Shown: positions 5,331 to 5,451 of the stretch, one piece after another
Position numbering within the stretch: position 1 is the stretch's first letter
Layout of the letters: each line of letters starts with the position of its first letter
DNA from: Faecalicatena sp.
Lineage (GTDB): Bacteria > Bacillota > Clostridia > Lachnospirales > Lachnospiraceae
Assembly (NCBI GenBank): GCA_009774255.1
Contig: VSNK01000340.1
Coordinates: 1-5,451, forward strand
Reading direction: 5' to 3'
Length of the DNA stretch: 5,451 nucleotides
Made by a program: the position numbers and the translations under genes
Notes under the pieces: generated by a model
What the model was told of the DNA's origin: nothing
Seen by the model: only the letters and a program-made list of their open reading frames with translations
Databases searched by the model: none

Positions 5331-5451
5331 TTGCAATCGAAGTGTGGCAGTCATCATAATCGCAATTGCGGTGCGGCAGTCATCATAATCGCAATTGCGG
5401 TGCGGCAGTCATCATAATCGCAATTGCGGTGCGGCAGTCATCATAATCGCA
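5304..5451 (+). repeat. 29-bp tandem array copied from the 3' end of cbiG (continues past the window)
   Basis: Units start at 5304, 5333, 5362, 5391 and 5420, and the window ends three bases into a sixth. Each consists of eight codons, a TAA and two extra bases. The first is the actual cbiG end (AIAVRQSS, stop at 5328-5330). The second would encode AIEVWQSS. The third to fifth are identical to one another and encode AIAVRQSS again. Units 1 and 2 each differ from the later consensus at four positions. Because 29 is not a multiple of three, each copy is shifted by two bases, and stops fall in every + frame. There are no spacers, so this is not a CRISPR array. Each unit from the third on contains the palindrome GCAATTGC. 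No downstream gene is visible. Confidence 0.95.

Noticed and set aside
5304..5451. Possible CRISPR array because of the roughly 29-base repeat length
   Set aside because: Units are directly contiguous with no spacers, and the unit is a copy of the cbiG coding end.

Overview
The window is a stretch of an anaerobic (cobalt-early) cobalamin biosynthesis locus. All genes read on the + strand. The recognisable enzymes are threonine-phosphate decarboxylase (cobD), cobalt-precorrin-8 methylmutase (cbiC), cobalt-precorrin-5B C1-methyltransferase (cbiD), cobalt-precorrin-4 C11-methyltransferase (cbiF) and cobalt-precorrin-5A hydrolase (cbiG). CbiD and CbiG are hallmarks of the oxygen-independent route. 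The moderate base composition, strong purine-rich ribosome binding sites, ATGA-type gene overlaps and protein sequences suggest an anaerobic Clostridia member, most likely a gut Lachnospiraceae-type organism. This placement is inferred from sequence style, not from a search.

Layout: 2-184 is the 3' end of an unidentified upstream gene whose visible tail is built on a 21-bp tandem repeat; its stop overlaps the cobD start. cobD (181-1203) and cbiC (1221-1913) follow closely. A 398-bp gap comes next. It holds two direct copies of a structured, multi-hairpin intergenic element, each ending in a terminator-like hairpin. cbiD then starts at 2312 and is followed by cbiF (3523-4287, overlapping the cbiD 3' end) and cbiG (4284-5330, ATGA overlap). 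From 5304 to the window end runs a 29-bp tandem array made of copies of the last eight codons and stop of cbiG.

The enzymes do not form one continuous pathway block. CbiF methylates C11 of cobalt-precorrin-4, CbiG opens the ring A lactone and releases the C2 fragment, CbiD methylates C1, and CbiC later moves the C11 methyl to C12. CobD supplies the aminopropanol phosphate arm used in late assembly. CbiE, CbiT, CbiL, CbiH and CbiJ are not in the window and must lie elsewhere if the pathway is complete.

The most notable points are: (1) cbiD is cut by a single in-frame TAA with no frameshift, and both halves are well conserved; (2) the same gene carries an in-frame pentapeptide minisatellite of nine units in a loop; (3) the cbiG 3' end has been duplicated repeatedly, each copy carrying its own stop; (4) a pair of near-identical intergenic structured repeats sits between cbiC and cbiD. 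I found no convincing evidence of a wholly new enzymatic system. The novelty is in the repeat dynamics, the interrupted cbiD and the intergenic element.
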